From Butyrivibrio sp. (GTDB taxonomy: Bacteria > Bacillota > Clostridia > Lachnospirales > Lachnospiraceae): a stretch of DNA of 64,000 nucleotides. Every line of letters begins with the position of its first letter. Position 1 is the stretch's first letter. Below are positions 55,001 to 63,033 of this stretch, in pieces. The translations under genes and the position numbers were made by a program. The stretch covers positions 28,244 through 92,243 of the forward strand of contig JAKVKH010000009.1 of NCBI GenBank assembly GCA_022486625.1. The letters run 5' to 3'. The notes beneath the pieces were generated by a model. That model was not told the origin of the DNA, ran no database searches, and saw only the letters and a list, made by a program, of their open reading frames with translations.

Positions 55001-55043
55001 ATGCCCTCCGGAATACGCATCACAATTTTTCTGATCTTCTTAT

Positions 55044-55072
55044 AGTATAAATTTACTTTACTTTTTTTGCAA
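55044..55072 (-). promoter_or_regulatory. Promoter of the GH36-LacI operon
   Basis: TTGCAA (55067-55072) and TATACT (55044-55049) on the minus strand, spacer 17 bp. Overlapping the -35 box upstream is AATACGTTTATG, a weak CG-centred candidate site for a LacI protein. Confidence 0.6.
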
Positions 55073-55118
55073 TACGTTTATGTTTAGCTTTTTTTACTTT
55101 TTTTAATGCAAAATACAC

Positions 55119-55149
55119 AAAAAAATAAGGCATTTCTGCCTTATTTTCT
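55119..55149 (-). terminator. Terminator of the sigma-like gene
   Basis: AATAAGGCA and TGCCTTATT form a perfect 9-bp stem with loop TTTC, followed on the minus strand by TTTTTTG. Confidence 0.85.
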
Positions 55150-55158
55150 GAACACTTC

Positions 55159-55914
55159 TTATTCCTCTTTATAATCAATATCTTCAATTGCATTTCCACT
55201 GAGTTTGATGGCTTCCAGAATCTTTTCCTTTTTCCATCCGGTCTCTTCCATCAGCTCTTCTACGGTAACCTTCCGGCGAAGTTCTTCTGCAAGTTCTCCT
55301 GCCCTGTCCGCCACCTCCTGAACCTTCTTTACCACTTTCTGTCCTCTTGCATCCTCATCAAGATTCTGGGCAATGGCTTCTTCCATGGCATCCATCATCA
55401 TTTTGCTCAAAAACGCATCTGCCTCGGAAGGGGCTTCCATGGCGTTGAGAATCTTTACCCCCCTGGTCAGCGCCTCATTCCCGTCTCCGATGAGGTCTTC
55501 CAGAAACACTCCCTGCTCTGCATACATCTTGGCAATATCCGGTACCATCGGCAGATAGATTTCAATCAGACGGTTCTGTGCACTTTTGTCTCCTGCCATT
55601 GCAGAAATGGTAATGCCTTCCTTTTCCGCTGCCGAAACTTCCGGCAGTTCTGCAAGGCTTTCCAGATATTCCTGCAGATAATCCGTTTCTTCCCTTGTCA
55701 GATATTCATCCGGGTCCACCGGTTCATCGATTCCGACATTATGTTTTTTCAGATAGTCCAAAATCTGATCAAACTGTGCATCACTCAGTTGCAGCTGTGC
55801 GAAGGCATCCTTTACCTGCTGCTCTGAAATGACATTTTTCTGTTCACGCGCAAGACGTGTGACCTTTTCAAGAATCTGCGCAAATTCCTTTTCCTTATTG
55901 TTCTCCAATCTCAT
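55159..55914 (-). CDS. Sigma-70-like protein lacking the DNA-melting region and region 4 (251 aa)
   Basis: Resembles a housekeeping sigma factor cut short and altered. Residues 11-62 match region 1.1 of RpoD (LAREQKNVISEQQVKDAFAQ); 71-115 match region 1.2; 113-155 match region 2.1-2.2, the part that binds the RNA polymerase clamp (NRLIEIYLPMVPDIAKMYAE, FLEDLIGDGNEAL). Where RpoD has the aromatic/Arg promoter-melting segment (FSTYATWWIRQAI) this has ADAFLSKMMMDAMEEAI. A region-3-like helix pair follows (VTVEELMEETGWKKEKILEAIK) and the protein stops, with no region 4. It could bind polymerase without recognising promoters. It lies 15 bases after the rhomboid-like gene. Function unknown. Confidence 0.75.
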   Translation of the reverse strand: MRLENNKEKEFAQILEKVTRLAREQKNVISEQQVKDAFAQLQLSDAQFDQILDYLKKHNVGIDEPVDPDEYLTREETDYLQEYLESLAELPEVSAAEKEGITISAMAGDKSAQNRLIEIYLPMVPDIAKMYAEQGVFLEDLIGDGNEALTRGVKILNAMEAPSEADAFLSKMMMDAMEEAIAQNLDEDARGQKVVKKVQEVADRAGELAEELRRKVTVEELMEETGWKKEKILEAIKLSGNAIEDIDYKEE

Positions 55915-55929
55915 GACTCCTTATGATTC

Positions 55930-56790
55930 TTATTTTACATGAACGTGCGTAAAAAGATGATCCTGACAGTATTCATAGTTACCGTTGCACTTCGAGCAGA
56001 ATCTGAACTCCAGATTCGGATCATCAAGTTCTGTTCTGCCGCAGACTGCACACCGATGCCTTGGCATACCGGGCGGCGTGATCTTTACAGCCTTTTTATA
56101 CTCCTGTCTGCGCTTTACTTCCTTTGGGCGGTATCTCCAGATATTACGTCTGTCAATCATCAGCCAGTACACGATGAAGTTCAGAACAGAAACAATAATG
56201 ACAACCTTTGTCACCGTGCTTCCTGCAAAGAATTCATAGGCAAGAAACGCACCATAAATGATTCCGAGATATTTCATCTTAAGCGGAATAATGAACATCA
56301 GAAGTACCATGTCGTCCGGGAAAGTTGCTGCATAAGCAAAGAAAATTGACATTGTCACATAGTAAGGGGTAAAGCTGTAGGCAATAACCGAATTATATGC
56401 TCCGATATCCGCCGGCGCCACTGCTGCATAAAAAGCGTACAGAAGAAATGCGCCAATGACCGAGAACAGGAATCCGCTGAGCAGATATACATTATATCTG
56501 AAATCGCCCCAGACCTGCTCCATCTTGCGACCGATCGGGTAATAAAAGAAAACTGCCGTAATCAGGAAGGAAAAAAGATCCATCTGTGGCGGAACCAGAA
56601 TCCACGAAAACAGTCTCCAGATCTGAAACTGATGAATCACCTGATAGGGTGCGAGCAGAATTACCGTATAAAGCTCACTCGATCCGGCAGCCATTTTAAA
56701 CACATATCCGATGGCATACAGGATCAAGAGCTTCAGTGTCAGGTTTGAAATTGCATATTTACCAAATTTACGTTCTAAATTGTTCAGCAT
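55930..56790 (-). CDS. Rhomboid-like membrane protein with C-terminal zinc ribbon (286 aa)
   Basis: Six membrane segments in rhomboid/derlin arrangement, with the conserved WR element in the first loop (FQIWRLFSWILVP). The catalytic GxSG serine and the late His are not present, so it is probably a pseudoprotease. After the last segment comes a basic stretch and a Cys-rich tail: CAVC, CSKC and CQDHLFTHVHV, which should bind zinc. Start at the ATG at 56790 behind AAAGG. It is co-transcribed with the sigma-like protein. Function unknown; a chaperone or signalling role is conceivable. Confidence 0.7.
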   Translation of the reverse strand: MLNNLERKFGKYAISNLTLKLLILYAIGYVFKMAAGSSELYTVILLAPYQVIHQFQIWRLFSWILVPPQMDLFSFLITAVFFYYPIGRKMEQVWGDFRYNVYLLSGFLFSVIGAFLLYAFYAAVAPADIGAYNSVIAYSFTPYYVTMSIFFAYAATFPDDMVLLMFIIPLKMKYLGIIYGAFLAYEFFAGSTVTKVVIIVSVLNFIVYWLMIDRRNIWRYRPKEVKRRQEYKKAVKITPPGMPRHRCAVCGRTELDDPNLEFRFCSKCNGNYEYCQDHLFTHVHVK

Positions 56791-56844
56791 ATTGTCTACC
56801 TTTATCCATGATTCAGAGTATTTACTGTGTCATTTTAACATTGG

Positions 56845-56858
56845 TGAAAGCGGTTGTA
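56845..56858. promoter_or_regulatory. Near-consensus cre (CcpA) site upstream of the rhomboid-like gene
   Basis: TGAAAGCGGTTGTA matches 12 of 14 positions of the cre consensus. It overlaps a minus-strand promoter (TTTACA, 17 bp, TAAAAT) for the rhomboid-like/sigma-like operon. Confidence 0.35.
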
Positions 56859-56924
56859 AACCTGTGCCGGCTTTTTTCACAGGGATTTAAGAATAATATT
56901 ATATTTGTCAGTAACCAATGTGCG

Positions 56925-56953
56925 TTGCAATTTACAAACCCTTGTTTTATAAT
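56925..56953 (+). promoter_or_regulatory. Promoter of the giant activase gene
   Basis: TTGCAA (56925-56930) and TATAAT (56948-56953) on the plus strand, spacer 17 bp. Confidence 0.7.
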
Positions 56954-57032
56954 TATCCGGTATGCCAAACAGGCGTTTCCCTTTAAATAAGAAACAAGAC
57001 CTGTTTTTATACGGAAAATGAGGTTAAATTCT

Positions 57033-60000
57033 ATGATTTCCAAAGACTACACATTAGGTATTGATATCGGTTCCACCACAGTAAAAATTGCGCTGCTTGA
57101 TCCTGCGCATCAGATCATTTTTTCAGATTACAGACGTCATTTTGCCAATATCCGTGAAACACTTTCCGACCTTCTGCAGGAAGCACAGCAGAAAACCGGA
57201 AATATCACGCTCCACCCTGTCATTACAGGTTCCGGAGGTCTGACACTTGCCAAGCATCTGGACGTTCCGTTTGAGCAGGAAGTCATCGCCGTATCCACCG
57301 CGCTGAAGGAGCGTGCTCCCAAAACAGACGTTGCCATCGAGCTCGGCGGTGAAGATGCCAAGATCATCTATTTTGAAGACGGTAATGTAGAACAGCGTAT
57401 GAACGGAATCTGTGCCGGCGGTACAGGTTCCTTTATCGACCAGATGGCCTCTCTTCTGCAGACAGATGCCACCGGTCTGAACGAGTATGCCAAACATTAT
57501 AAGTCCATGTACACCATCGCTGCACGCTGCGGTGTATTTGCCAAATCAGATATTCAGCCGCTGATCAATGAAGGTGCAACCAAGGAAGATCTTGCCGCCT
57601 CCATATTTCAGGCCGTTGTCAATCAGACCATCAGCGGTCTTGCCTGCGGAAAGCCGATCCGTGGCCACGTGGCCTTTCTCGGTGGTCCGCTTCACTTTCT
57701 GTCAGAACTGAAGGTGGCATTTATCCGCACCCTTAAGCTCGATGATGAGCACACCATTGAAGTCAGCGATTCTCACCTGTTTGCCGCAATGGGTTCTGCC
57801 ATGAATGCAAAGGAAGAAGTGCACTACACCATGGATGAAATGGTGGAGAAGCTCTCCCACAAGATCCATATGGAATTTGAAGTGGCCCGTATGGAGCCTC
57901 TTTTTCCCACGCAGGAAGACTATACCGCATTCCGTAACCGTCAGGATCAGTATAAGGTAAAAACTGCACTTCTGGATACCTATCACGGCAATGCCTATCT
58001 GGGCATTGATGCCGGAAGTACGACAACAAAATGCGCACTGGTCAGTGAAGACGGTGACCTGTTGTACTCGTTCTATTCAAGCAATAACGGCAGCCCGTTA
58101 AAGACAGCGATTCATTCCCTTCAGGAAATCTATTCTCTGATGCCAAAGGATGTTCGCATCGCAAGAGCCTGCTCTACCGGCTATGGCGAAGCACTTCTGA
58201 AATCCGCACTGATGCTGGATGACGGAGAAGTTGAAACCATCGCACATTATAACGCAGCTGCATTCTTTGATCCTCAGGTGGACTGTATCCTTGATATCGG
58301 CGGACAGGACATGAAATGTATCCGTATCAAAAACAATGCCGTAGACAGCGTACAGCTCAACGAGGCATGCTCCTCCGGCTGCGGTTCCTTTATTGAGACT
58401 TTTGCGAAATCTCTGAATTTCAGTGTACAGGATTTTGCGAAGGAAGCACTGTTTGCAAAGCATCCGATTGATCTCGGAACCCGCTGTACCGTATTCATGA
58501 ATTCCAAAGTAAAACAGGCACAGAAGGAAGGCGCTGAGGTTGCAGATATTTCTGCAGGTCTTGCCTATTCTGTCATTAAGAATGCCCTGTTCAAGGTCAT
58601 CAAGGTCTCTGATGCAAGGGAACTTGGTAAAAACATTGTCGTTCAGGGCGGTACATTTTATAATGATGCCGTTCTGCGCAGCTTTGAAAAGATCGCCGGT
58701 GTAGAAGTTATCCGCCCGGATATTGCAGGAATCATGGGCGCTTTCGGTGCTGCCCTGATCGCCCGTGACCGTTTTAATGAAAACAGAGACTATCAGACCT
58801 CCATGCTGAGCATTGAACAGATCAATTCACTGCAATACACGACCAGCATGGCTACCTGCCAGGGCTGCACCAACCATTGCCGCCTGACTGTGAATAAATT
58901 TACAGGAGGCCGTCAGCACATCTCCGGAAATCGTTGTGAAAGGGGTCTTGGCAAGGTAAAGAATGCTGCCGGTGTGCCAAATCTGTTCGAATATAAATAT
59001 AAGAGACTCTTCTCCTATGAACCGCTGGAAGAAGAAAAGGCCACCCGCGGAACTGTCGGTATCCCGAGAGTTCTGAATTTCTATGAGAATTACCCGTTCT
59101 GGTTCACTTTTTTTACAAAACTGGGTTACCGCGTAGTGCTGTCTCCCCGTTCCACACATCAGATCTATGAAATGGGAATTGACAGTATCCCGAGTGAATC
59201 CGAATGCTATCCGGCAAAGCTCTCTCATGGTCATATTGAATGGCTGATCCGTCAGGGCGTTGATTTTATCTTCTATCCTGCCCTGTTTTATGAAAGAGAT
59301 GAAGTACCGGGTTCTACCAATCATTACAACTGCCCCATCGTCACATCCTATTCGGAAAATATCCGTAATAATGTGGATGCCATCACCAGGGGCGATGTAA
59401 AGTTCCGTAACCCGTTTATGGCATTTACGAATCTTAAGACTGCGACGGAAGCACTGGTCAAAGAATTTAAGGAACTTCCTGCAAAAGAAATCACAGATGC
59501 TGCATCTGCCGGCTGGGATGAAATGGCCGCTGCACGTCTGGACATTGAAAAAAAGGGCGAAGAAACGGTTCGCTGGCTGCAGGAGAATCATAAACACGGA
59601 ATTGTACTGGCAGGTCGTCCTTACCATGTAGATCCTGAAATCAATCATGGTATCCCGGATATGATCTGTTCCTATGGCGTTGCCGTACTGACAGAAGACT
59701 CCATTTCTCACCTTGGAAAACCGGAGCGCCCATTGATCGTATCTGACCAGTGGATGTACCACTCCAGATTATACGCTGCTGCCAGTTATGTCCGTACCAG
59801 AGATGACCTGGATCTGATTCAGCTCAACTCCTTTGGCTGTGGTCTGGACGCCGTCACTACCGATCAGGTCAATGATATTCTGTCCGGCTCAGACAAAATT
59901 TATACCTGTCTGAAAATTGATGAGGTAAACAGCCTTGGAAGCGCCAGAATCCGTGTCCGTTCTCTTCTGGCTGCCATCCGTGTCCGTGAACAGAAAAAGC

Positions 60001-61283
60001 AGAAACGCACCATCCACTCTGCTGCCATGCATCGTGTACTCTTTACTGAAGAAATGAGAAAAGACGGATATACCATTCTGTGCCCGCAGATGTCTCCGAT
60101 TCATTTCGATATCCTTGAGACCGCTCTTCGCGCCTGCGGATACAATCTGGAGATCATGAAGAATGACAATAAAAATGCCATCGATATGGGGCTGAAATAT
60201 GTCAATAATGATGCATGCTATCCATCTCTGTGGGTTGTCGGTCAGATCATGGATACACTTTCTTCCGGTAAATATGACCTGAACAGGGTTGCTATCCTGA
60301 TGTCTCAGACCGGAGGCGGATGCCGTGCCACCAACTATGTCGGCTTCATTCGCCGTGCACTGAAAAAGGCCGGCTGGGAACAGATCCCGGTTGTTTCCAT
60401 TAATCTGTCCAAACTGGAAAGCAATCCCGGCTTCCACATCAATCTGGAAATGCTGATCAGAGCTGCCTATGGTGCAGTATTCGGAGATATTTTCATGCGC
60501 TGTGTTTACCGTATGAGACCTTATGAGAAGGTAAAGGGATCCGTTGAAGAAGTACATCAGAAATGGCTCAAAAAGTGCCAGGACTTTGTATCTGCTAAGC
60601 ACATGAATTTCTTTACCTTCCAGAAAATGTGCAGGGAAATTGTTGAAGATTTCGATCGCATTGAGATAACAGATGAAGTAAAGCCCCGTGTCGGTATCGT
60701 CGGCGAAATTCTGGTGAAGTTCGCCCCTGCTGCCAACAATCACCTGGTAGATCTGCTTGAAAGTGAAGGTGCTGAAGCTGTTGTTCCGGACCTGATGGAC
60801 TTCATGCTCTACTGCTTCTATAACCAGATCTATAAAGCCCAGGAACTTGGTACCAGTAAGAAAACCGCACAGTTCTGCAAAATTGGTATCTGGGCAATTG
60901 AAAAGCTGCGTGGAGGTGCTGTCAGCGCTTTTAAGAAGAGTAAACACTTTGAAGCACCAAACAGCATATATAAACTGGTTGAATATGCAAAGCCGATCGT
61001 TTCCATCGGCAATGAAACCGGTGAAGGCTGGTTCCTGACCGGTGAAATGGTCGAACTGATCAAAGATGGTGTAGGCAATATTGTCTGCACGCAGCCGTTC
61101 GGATGTCTTCCCAACCACGTTGTCGGTAAAGGTGTTATCAAACAACTCCGCCATCTGTATCCGGGCTCCAATATCGTTGCCATCGATTATGATCCTGGTG
61201 CCAGCGAAGTCAATCAGCTCAACCGTATCAAGCTGATGCTCTCCACCGCACTTCGTAAAATGGAAGACGCCAAAGCAAATTGA
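57033..61283 (+). CDS. 2-hydroxyacyl-CoA dehydratase activase-related protein, two activase modules plus HgdB-like part (1416 aa)
   Basis: Multi-domain protein. Two BadF/HgdC-type ATPase modules: first GIDIGSTTVK with cluster Cys in GICAGGTGSF (about 125) and ARCGVFAKS (about 165); second GIDAGSTTTK (about 323) with ACSSGCGSF (about 445) and TRCTVFMNS (about 484). Each module would hold half a [4Fe-4S] ligand set, so one chain could act like the usual activase dimer. TCQGCTNHC (about 607) starts a DUF2229 region, and a dehydratase-subunit-like part fills about 1000-1400. In known systems the activase injects an electron into a dehydratase. The ATG at 57033 has GAGGT ahead. Substrate unknown. 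Confidence 0.88.
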   Translation: MISKDYTLGIDIGSTTVKIALLDPAHQIIFSDYRRHFANIRETLSDLLQEAQQKTGNITLHPVITGSGGLTLAKHLDVPFEQEVIAVSTALKERAPKTDVAIELGGEDAKIIYFEDGNVEQRMNGICAGGTGSFIDQMASLLQTDATGLNEYAKHYKSMYTIAARCGVFAKSDIQPLINEGATKEDLAASIFQAVVNQTISGLACGKPIRGHVAFLGGPLHFLSELKVAFIRTLKLDDEHTIEVSDSHLFAAMGSAMNAKEEVHYTMDEMVEKLSHKIHMEFEVARMEPLFPTQEDYTAFRNRQDQYKVKTALLDTYHGNAYLGIDAGSTTTKCALVSEDGDLLYSFYSSNNGSPLKTAIHSLQEIYSLMPKDVRIARACSTGYGEALLKSALMLDDGEVETIAHYNAAAFFDPQVDCILDIGGQDMKCIRIKNNAVDSVQLNEACSSGCGSFIETFAKSLNFSVQDFAKEALFAKHPIDLGTRCTVFMNSKVKQAQKEGAEVADISAGLAYSVIKNALFKVIKVSDARELGKNIVVQGGTFYNDAVLRSFEKIAGVEVIRPDIAGIMGAFGAALIARDRFNENRDYQTSMLSIEQINSLQYTTSMATCQGCTNHCRLTVNKFTGGRQHISGNRCERGLGKVKNAAGVPNLFEYKYKRLFSYEPLEEEKATRGTVGIPRVLNFYENYPFWFTFFTKLGYRVVLSPRSTHQIYEMGIDSIPSESECYPAKLSHGHIEWLIRQGVDFIFYPALFYERDEVPGSTNHYNCPIVTSYSENIRNNVDAITRGDVKFRNPFMAFTNLKTATEALVKEFKELPAKEITDAASAGWDEMAAARLDIEKKGEETVRWLQENHKHGIVLAGRPYHVDPEINHGIPDMICSYGVAVLTEDSISHLGKPERPLIVSDQWMYHSRLYAAASYVRTRDDLDLIQLNSFGCGLDAVTTDQVNDILSGSDKIYTCLKIDEVNSLGSARIRVRSLLAAIRVREQKKQKRTIHSAAMHRVLFTEEMRKDGYTILCPQMSPIHFDILETALRACGYNLEIMKNDNKNAIDMGLKYVNNDACYPSLWVVGQIMDTLSSGKYDLNRVAILMSQTGGGCRATNYVGFIRRALKKAGWEQIPVVSINLSKLESNPGFHINLEMLIRAAYGAVFGDIFMRCVYRMRPYEKVKGSVEEVHQKWLKKCQDFVSAKHMNFFTFQKMCREIVEDFDRIEITDEVKPRVGIVGEILVKFAPAANNHLVDLLESEGAEAVVPDLMDFMLYCFYNQIYKAQELGTSKKTAQFCKIGIWAIEKLRGGAVSAFKKSKHFEAPNSIYKLVEYAKPIVSIGNETGEGWFLTGEMVELIKDGVGNIVCTQPFGCLPNHVVGKGVIKQLRHLYPGSNIVAIDYDPGASEVNQLNRIKLMLSTALRKMEDAKAN

Positions 61284-61310
61284 AATGAACTGCAATAGCA
61301 CCTCTGTTCC

Positions 61311-61352
61311 ATACAAAAAAGACAGCTGCGAAATCGCAGCTGTCTTTTTGTA
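61311..61352 (+). terminator. Bidirectional terminator after the activase gene
   Basis: AAAAAGACAGCTGCGA and TCGCAGCTGTCTTTTT form a perfect stem with A and T runs on either side. It can stop the plus-strand activase and the minus-strand Tudor-like gene transcripts. Confidence 0.9.
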
Positions 61353-61372
61353 TAAAACAATATTACCTTAGG

Positions 61373-61394
61373 CGAAAGGCGCCTGCGCCTTTCG
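61373..61394. repeat. Short GC-rich hairpin
   Basis: CGAAAGGCGC-ct-GCGCCTTTCG, a perfect 10-bp palindrome with a 2-base centre, directly after the stop of the minus-strand gene. No T tract, so more likely a repeat or 3' stabiliser. Confidence 0.6.
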
Positions 61395-61396
61395 GA

Positions 61397-61867
61397 TTAA
61401 GCCCTTTGATTCAGCTTCTCTACACTGTCATCCAGCCTTTCCATTGCAAAATCCGCTGAACGAATCTGCAGCTGAACCTTCAGAATTTTCTTATGAATCT
61501 CATCACTCTTCAGAAAATAATCCATTGCTTCCTCATCATCAGTAAGCAGATATTTCTCCGCAATAGCTCCCGGAAGGACAAATTTCTTGACCACAGTTTC
61601 AAACTGCACATCAACATATTTCCCCTCCTGGCGAATAATTTCTCCTTTTCCGAACTTATGATGTTCAACCTTCATTCCAAGCGCTGAACGCTCACCCAGC
61701 TTTTCATTCTCGCCCATCAGTTCATCCAATGAGGTTTCAAACTCTGCACGTTGTTTCTGCAGATCCTTTTTCTGTCTCTCACAATCTTCCAGCATTTCTC
61801 TCGTCTTCTTTGTTTTCTTTTTTGTTACTGTTCCAGTTGTTTCTTCATTTTCAAATTCAGAACTCAT
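61397..61867 (-). CDS. Coiled-coil protein with Tudor-like domain (156 aa)
   Basis: Helical, charged N-terminal coiled coil (about 20-60), then GMKVEHHKFGKGEIIRQEGKY and VDVQFETVVKKFVLP (about 64-100). This resembles the Tudor-like C-terminal domain of PcrA/UvrD helicases, which binds RNA polymerase. A second helical segment follows. There is no helicase here, so it is a free-standing version. AAGGAG precedes the ATG. Role unknown; polymerase binding is an inference. The 185 bases upstream are AT-rich with nothing recognisable. Confidence 0.65.
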   Translation of the reverse strand: MSSEFENEETTGTVTKKKTKKTREMLEDCERQKKDLQKQRAEFETSLDELMGENEKLGERSALGMKVEHHKFGKGEIIRQEGKYVDVQFETVVKKFVLPGAIAEKYLLTDDEEAMDYFLKSDEIHKKILKVQLQIRSADFAMERLDDSVEKLNQRA

Positions 61868-62052
61868 AGTGCCGCTCCTTTACAGAAACTGACAAATGTT
61901 ATAAGAATATTTTATTCCTTTTCAAAATAAATAGCAACGCGACAGCTTATTTTCAGCAATTTTCATAAAATAATTAACATTTTTTTCACAGATAATTCGC
62001 TAAAATATTGATAATTTCATTTGACATTCTGTTGAACTTCTGTTATTTCCTT

Positions 62053-63033
62053 CTATTCATCCGCCTCTTCCATTCTGGCAGTCAGTGTTCTGGACGCTTT
62101 TAAGCGATTCTCCTCATCCAGAATCTGCCCCCAGAGATATGGCGTATTCTGATAAACATAATAATTGAGCCAGTTGGAATACAGCATGTCACAATGTGAT
62201 CTCCATTCCAGAAGCGGTTTATTCGCAGGATTATCATCCGGATAATAGTTTCTTGGCACCTCAATTTCAAGCCCCTTATCCACGTCTCTCCGATATTCCT
62301 TATCCAGCGTCAGTCTGTCATATTCTGCATGTCCCATACTGAAGATCTGTTTGCCGTCTCTGGACATACACAGCATAACGCCTGCTTCCTTTGATTCAGC
62401 CAGTACGACCAGATCCCTGCACGCATGAATTGCTTCTGCAGGAACAGCAGTATATCTGCTGTGCGGCATCAGAAATTCATCATCAAATCCACGAATCAGC
62501 GGTACTTTTCTCATCTTCACCGTATGACGGTAGATACCGAACAGTTTCTTCGGCAGCATGATTTTTTTCAGTCCGTAATGATAATAGAGCCCTGCCTGTG
62601 CACCCCAGCAGATATGAAAAGTAGAAGTCACATTGGTCTTCGTCCATTCAAAAATACGGCAAAGCTCATCCCAGTAGTCCACCTCTTCAAACGCAAGCTG
62701 TTCTACCGGTGCACCGGTAATGATCATTCCATCATAGGTGTTCTCCTTCAGATCATCCCATGTACTGTAGAACCTGTTCAGATGATTCGGTGAAGTATTC
62801 AGTGCCAGATGCGAACTGACTCTCATAAATGAAACATCAATCTGCAGCGGTGTATTGGATAATGCACGCAGCAGCTGCAGCTCCGTATCCTCCTTCAACG
62901 GCATCAGATTCAGAATGCAGATCTGCAATGGTCGTATATCCTGATGCAGTGCTCTGTTCTCTTCCACAACAAATATATTTTCCTTTTCCAGAATTTCTCT
63001 GGCCGGCAGATCATTTTGTATTTTAATCGGCAT
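62053..63033 (-). CDS. metA: Homoserine O-acetyltransferase, MetA family (326 aa)
   Basis: First step of methionine synthesis. Catalytic Cys142 in HICWGAQ, His235 and Glu237 in MGHAEYD are at the positions known for the family. Position 111 is Glu (GAPVEQL); in characterised MetA proteins Glu there selects acetyl-CoA and Gly selects succinyl-CoA. The product would thus be O-acetylhomoserine, the substrate of the metY enzyme at 25185. The start overlaps the ligA end by 11 bases, so it is probably translated from the ligA message. Confidence 0.95.
   Translation of the reverse strand: MPIKIQNDLPAREILEKENIFVVEENRALHQDIRPLQICILNLMPLKEDTELQLLRALSNTPLQIDVSFMRVSSHLALNTSPNHLNRFYSTWDDLKENTYDGMIITGAPVEQLAFEEVDYWDELCRIFEWTKTNVTSTFHICWGAQAGLYYHYGLKKIMLPKKLFGIYRHTVKMRKVPLIRGFDDEFLMPHSRYTAVPAEAIHACRDLVVLAESKEAGVMLCMSRDGKQIFSMGHAEYDRLTLDKEYRRDVDKGLEIEVPRNYYPDDNPANKPLLEWRSHCDMLYSNWLNYYVYQNTPYLWGQILDEENRLKASRTLTARMEEADE

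Noticed and set aside
59889..61316. 475-codon open frame on the minus strand inside the activase gene
   Set aside because: It is antisense to a clearly coding 1416-aa gene, has no recognisable domain and no ribosome site; it is a codon-usage shadow.
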